Origin: Lucinisca nassula
Taxonomy: Eukaryota > Mollusca > Bivalvia > Lucinida > Lucinidae
Direction of reading: 5' to 3'
DNA length: 64,000 nt
Assembly (NCBI GenBank): GCA_963580285.1
Contig: OY757010.1
Location: 67,912,406-67,976,405, forward strand
Positions 60,672-64,000 of this stretch are shown here, piece after piece. A program made the position numbers and the translations under genes. Under the pieces are notes generated by a model. It had not been told where the DNA came from and made no database searches. It was given only the letters and a program-made list of their open reading frames with translations. The stretch's first letter is position 1; every line of letters begins with the position of its first letter.

Positions 60672-62723
60672 ACAAGAGGCCCATGGGCCACTACGCCCAT
60701 GGGCCACTACGCTCACCAGAGGTCATGTGGTTTATACCATATACAGGCAAGGTGCCCATCTTGGTCATGTGACAACAATACCATGAATAATGTTTAATTG
60801 CCTCACCCCCATACATAGAGGCTTTTCATGTAATTTGGTTTCAATCAGCACAGTTCTTTTACTGGAGAAGAAGATAAAAATACTGAATCTGAGCCAGCCA
60901 AGACAAAAGTCAGTAATGACATTGACCTATGGAATTAATAAACTTCCATTCTGCCAACTGCAAATATCATTTTTGATGTCACAGCCTACCAGGCAATCAG
61001 AAATATCCACTACTTTGCCATTTTTGACCAAATTTGACCTTGACATAAAACAGGTCTAGGTCAACCAAAGGTCATCATTTGAACAAACTTGGTAGGGCCA
61101 GAGTCCCTGATGCTGCCTACCAAGTTTCAAGATCATCGGCCATTCGGTTTGGGAGAAGAAGATTTTTAAAGGTTTTTACCATATATGGGCATGGCGGCCC
61201 AAATTGGTAATGTGACCCAGTCCTCACGAACAAACTTTCGCTCCCTCATTATGTAGAGGCTCCACATGTAATTTGGTTTCAATTGGCCAAGTAGTTTAAG
61301 TGAAGAAGAAAATAAAAATACTGAATCTGAGGCGTCCTGGACAAAGGTCGGTCATTGACCTTGACCTTTGGAACTGATCAACTTCCATTCAGCTGATTGT
61401 AAATACCATTTCTGATGCCACTAGAAAAATCCACTGCTTTGCCATTTTTCCATACAGATGTCTAAGTGACCAAATTTGACCTTGATGTAAAACAGGTCAA
61501 GGTCAACCAAAGGACATAATTTGAACAAACTTGGTAGGGCCAGAGTCCCTGATGCTGCATACCAAGTTTCAAGATCATCGGCAATTTGGTTCTTGAGAAG
61601 AAGATTTTTAAAGGTTTTTACCATATATGGGCATGGCGACTATATTGGTCATGTGACCCAGTCCTCATGAACAAACTTTCGTTCCCCCATTCCATAGAGA
61701 CTACACATGAAATTTGGTTTCAATTGGCCAAGTAGTTTAAGTGAAGAAGAAAATAAAAATACTGAATCTGAGCCATCCTGGACAAAGGTCAGTAAATGAC
61801 CTTGACCTCTGAAACTGATAAACTTCCATTCAGCTGATTGCAGATACCATTTCTAATGCCACTAGCTAACATACAATCATAAAAATCCATTATTTTGCCG
61901 TTTTTCCATACAAATGTCTGAGTGACCAAATTTGACCTTGACGTAAAACAGGTCAAGGTCAACCAAAGGTCATCATTTGAACGAACTTGGTAGGGCCCGA
62001 GTCCCCGATGCTGCATACCAAGTTTCAAGATCATCGGCTATACTGTTCTTGAGAAGATTTTTGAAGGTTTTTACCATATATGGGCATGGCGGCCATATTG
62101 GTCATGTGACCCAGTCCTCCCGAACAAACTTTCGTTCCCCCTTCCCATAGAGGCTCCACATGTAATTTGGTTTCAATTGGCCGAGTAATTTCAGAGGAGA
62201 TGTTCTTTGGAAATGTTGACCTTGACCTCTGAAACTGATAAACTTCCATTCAGCTGATTGCAGATACCATTTCTAATGCCACTAGCTAACATACAATCAT
62301 AAAAATCCATTATTTTGCCGTTTTTCCATACAAATGTCTGAGTGACCAAATTTGACCTTGACGTAAAACAGGTCAAGGTCAACCAAAGGTCATCATTTGA
62401 ACGAACTTGGTAGGGCCCGAGTCCCCGATGCTGCATACCAAGTTTCAAGATCATCGGCTATACTGTTCTTGAGAAGATTTTTGAAGGTTTTTACCATATA
62501 TGGGCATGGCGGCCATATTGGTCATGTGACCCAGTCCTCCCGAACAAACTTTCGTTCCCCCTTCCCATAGAGGCTCCACATGTAATTTGGTTTCAATTGG
62601 CCGAGTAATTTCAGAGGAGATGTTCTTTGGAAATGTTGACGACACAGACGCAGACGACGCCGACGACGGACCAATGCCTTTACTATAAGCTCCCCCGGAG
62701 CCTTCGGCTCTGGTGAGCTAAAA
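60672..62723 (+). mobile_element. Helentron-like element (GCTCACC family) inside a mariner terminal repeat
   Basis: It starts acaagaggcccatgggccac then acgctcacc. It ends ctcccccggagccttcggct, ctggtgagctaaaa. Units of ~420 bp contain tttgaccttgacgtaaaaca and gaagaagatttttaaaggtt. The last two units (61801-62220, 62221-62640) are identical. Confidence 0.83.
61801..62640. repeat. perfect 420-bp tandem duplication
   Basis: Every base of 61801-62220 is repeated in 62221-62640. The earlier units of the same element differ by more than 10%. Confidence 0.97.
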
Positions 62724-62735
62724 AACCAGCCTAAC

Positions 62736-63830
62736 TTATTTCTGGGTGGGATCCATCTCTTCTTTTTCAATGTAATTGCACTCTAGAATGATACACTTGG
62801 ACCACCGCTCAGTCCAGAACTGAAGAAGCCAGGGTTCTGGTCTCCGACCCACTCCTCAACTGCTGCCAAGACTTCTTCTTTGGACTGGAAATGGAGTCCA
62901 CGGATATCCTTTTTCAAGTTTGGGAATAGGAAATAGTTACTAGGAGCTAAGTCCAGAGAATAGGCGGGGTGCAGTATTAGCTCATATCAATTCTGCATAA
63001 CAGCATCCATTGCAGTTTTGCAAGTGTGGACTCTTGCATTGTCCTGTTGGACCAGAATCCCTTTGGAGAGTATACCTCAACGTTTTTAACGGATTGCAGT
63101 TCTCAGTTGGTGGAGCAAAATTTGCATAATATACACATGTTATTGTGCTTTTCTTTGCTAAAAAGGCCAGCATAATAATGCCTTGTGCGTCCCAAAATAC
63201 AGCTGCCATCACCTTCCCAGCAGAGGGTTGAGTTTTAAACTTCTTTGGCCTTGGAGACCCCGAACCTACCCACCGATAACTTTGAGTTTTATTCTCTGGC
63301 TCATAATAATGGACCCTAGTCTCGTCTACAGTCACCAGACGTAAAAGAAAATCATCTTCCTTTAACCTAAACCGCTTCAACAATGTGCTGCATACTCATG
63401 CTCTGGTTGCCATTTGCTTGTCACTAAGGGATTTTGGAACCCAACGGGCTTTTAGCTTGCACATATTTAAGTGATCATGTAAAATTTTTGAAACGCTACC
63501 ATGTGAAATGTGTAATGCATTTGTTATTTCTTCCACATTAATTCTCCTATCAGAGTACACCAGATCCTATACTTTGTTACACATTTCTTCAGTGGTGGCA
63601 TCTGATGGGCTTTCAGACCTGGTTTCATCTTCTAAAGACGTTGTACCGCGTTTGAATTCCCCGACCCAGAATGTAACTTGTGCATACGATGGTGCAGAAG
63701 ACCCATAAACATTGGTCAACTCACAATGTATTTCCTGACCTAGTTTCCCTTTCAAATACATGTACAAGTACCGAATTACTGCACAATACTCAACTTTTGA
63801 CGAAAAGCTTGCTTTTGCATCGCTAGCCAT
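62736..63830 (-). pseudogene. mariner transposase, inactivated
   Basis: It starts M-A-S-D-A-K-A-S-F-S-S-K-V-E-Y and has the helix-turn-helix region to about 63560. The catalytic part shows V-T-V-D-E-T (first Asp), F-W-D-A-Q-G, and V-Q-Q-D-N-A-R-V-H (second Asp). The third motif reads L-D-L-A-P-S-N-Y-F, where mariners have S-D; the third catalytic Asp of the D,D34D triad is thus Asn. There are several in-frame stops (for example after M-C-N-K-V) and at least two frame breaks, near 63060 and 62810. The original stop appears to be TAA at 62736-62738. It is the mariner/Mos1-like (SETMAR-type) family and is not functional. Confidence 0.9.
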
Positions 63831-64000
63831 GTTTGACGTTCAATATCTTATGAGTGAATGACACGATAAGGGTACAATATTGCCCTCATGCCTACATGTA
63901 TTGAAACAAGGCATGAAAATCTTGGTTGTCTGGGTCATATGGAAATGGGATAGGCTGGTTACTTATTGACTTGCCCTCATATTAAAAAGAAAGCTTTTAA

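Larger units (their letters stand above)
60653..63981 (-). mobile_element. mariner element with TA target duplication, split by a nested element
   Basis: Terminal inverted repeats: tgagggcgagtcaataa at 60655-60671 and ttattgacttgccctca at 63963-63979 (one mismatch), each followed outward by TA. The match continues past the nested insert: aaccagccta at about 62724 mirrors taggctggtt near 63952. Subtracting the nested element (60672-62723) leaves about 1.27 kb, the normal size of a mariner. Confidence 0.88.

Noticed and set aside
63508..63708. plus-strand 66-codon frame
   Set aside because: It is antisense to the mariner transposase.

Overview
The window is eukaryotic, intron-rich and dominated by repeats. 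It fits a bivalve mollusc genome. Evidence: one metazoan gene spread over small exons with GT-AG introns, several mollusc-type tRNA-derived SINE families, mariner and non-LTR retroelement remains, and a large set of short foldback elements. The taxon is inferred from repeat style and was not tested by any search.

Only one host gene can be supported: the 3' part of an alpha-catenin gene on the minus strand, from the exon at 60352-60432 (still in the middle domain) to the stop codon at 24172. Twelve coding exons join in phase to 1650 nt (549 codons plus stop): 60352-60432, 53399-53644, 50165-50321, 48625-48825, 47412-47563, 46185-46254, 43643-43871, 36415-36520, 32807-32941, 29981-30073, an 18-nt microexon at 29085-29102, and 24172-24333. 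The beta-catenin-binding N-terminal part and the promoter lie beyond the right edge. Bases 1-24171, downstream of the gene, hold no gene I can support.

Layout. 1-3100: a long inverted repeat (614-1486), then plain AT-rich sequence. 3100-10450: tandem arrays inside Helentron-like elements. 10450-18920: foldback MITEs, SINEs, a satellite-bearing inverted-repeat element (14158-16077) and small Helentron-like elements. 19183-22000: a SINE carrying a 2.5-kb Helentron-like element. 22000-24171: foldbacks. 24172-60432: alpha-catenin, its introns filled with MITEs, SINEs, Helentron-like elements, minisatellites and a dead non-LTR reverse transcriptase. 60653-63981: a dead mariner with a Helentron-like element inside one of its terminal repeats.

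Three things stand out. (1) At least six repeat families share one plan: a start near ACAAGA, a word X, internal tandem repeats, the reverse complement of X, then TAAAAA. This resembles non-autonomous Helentrons (HINE/pearl type). (2) One of these families carries seven regularly spaced estrogen-response-element palindromes (five perfect), about 127 bp apart, in an alpha-catenin intron; others are rich in AGGTCA half-sites. (3) Several distinct TTAA-flanked MITE families share the outer part of one long hairpin, while the inner stem differs between families and stays paired. Nested insertions act as natural empty-site controls for several of these elements. I see no operon-like or CRISPR-like system.
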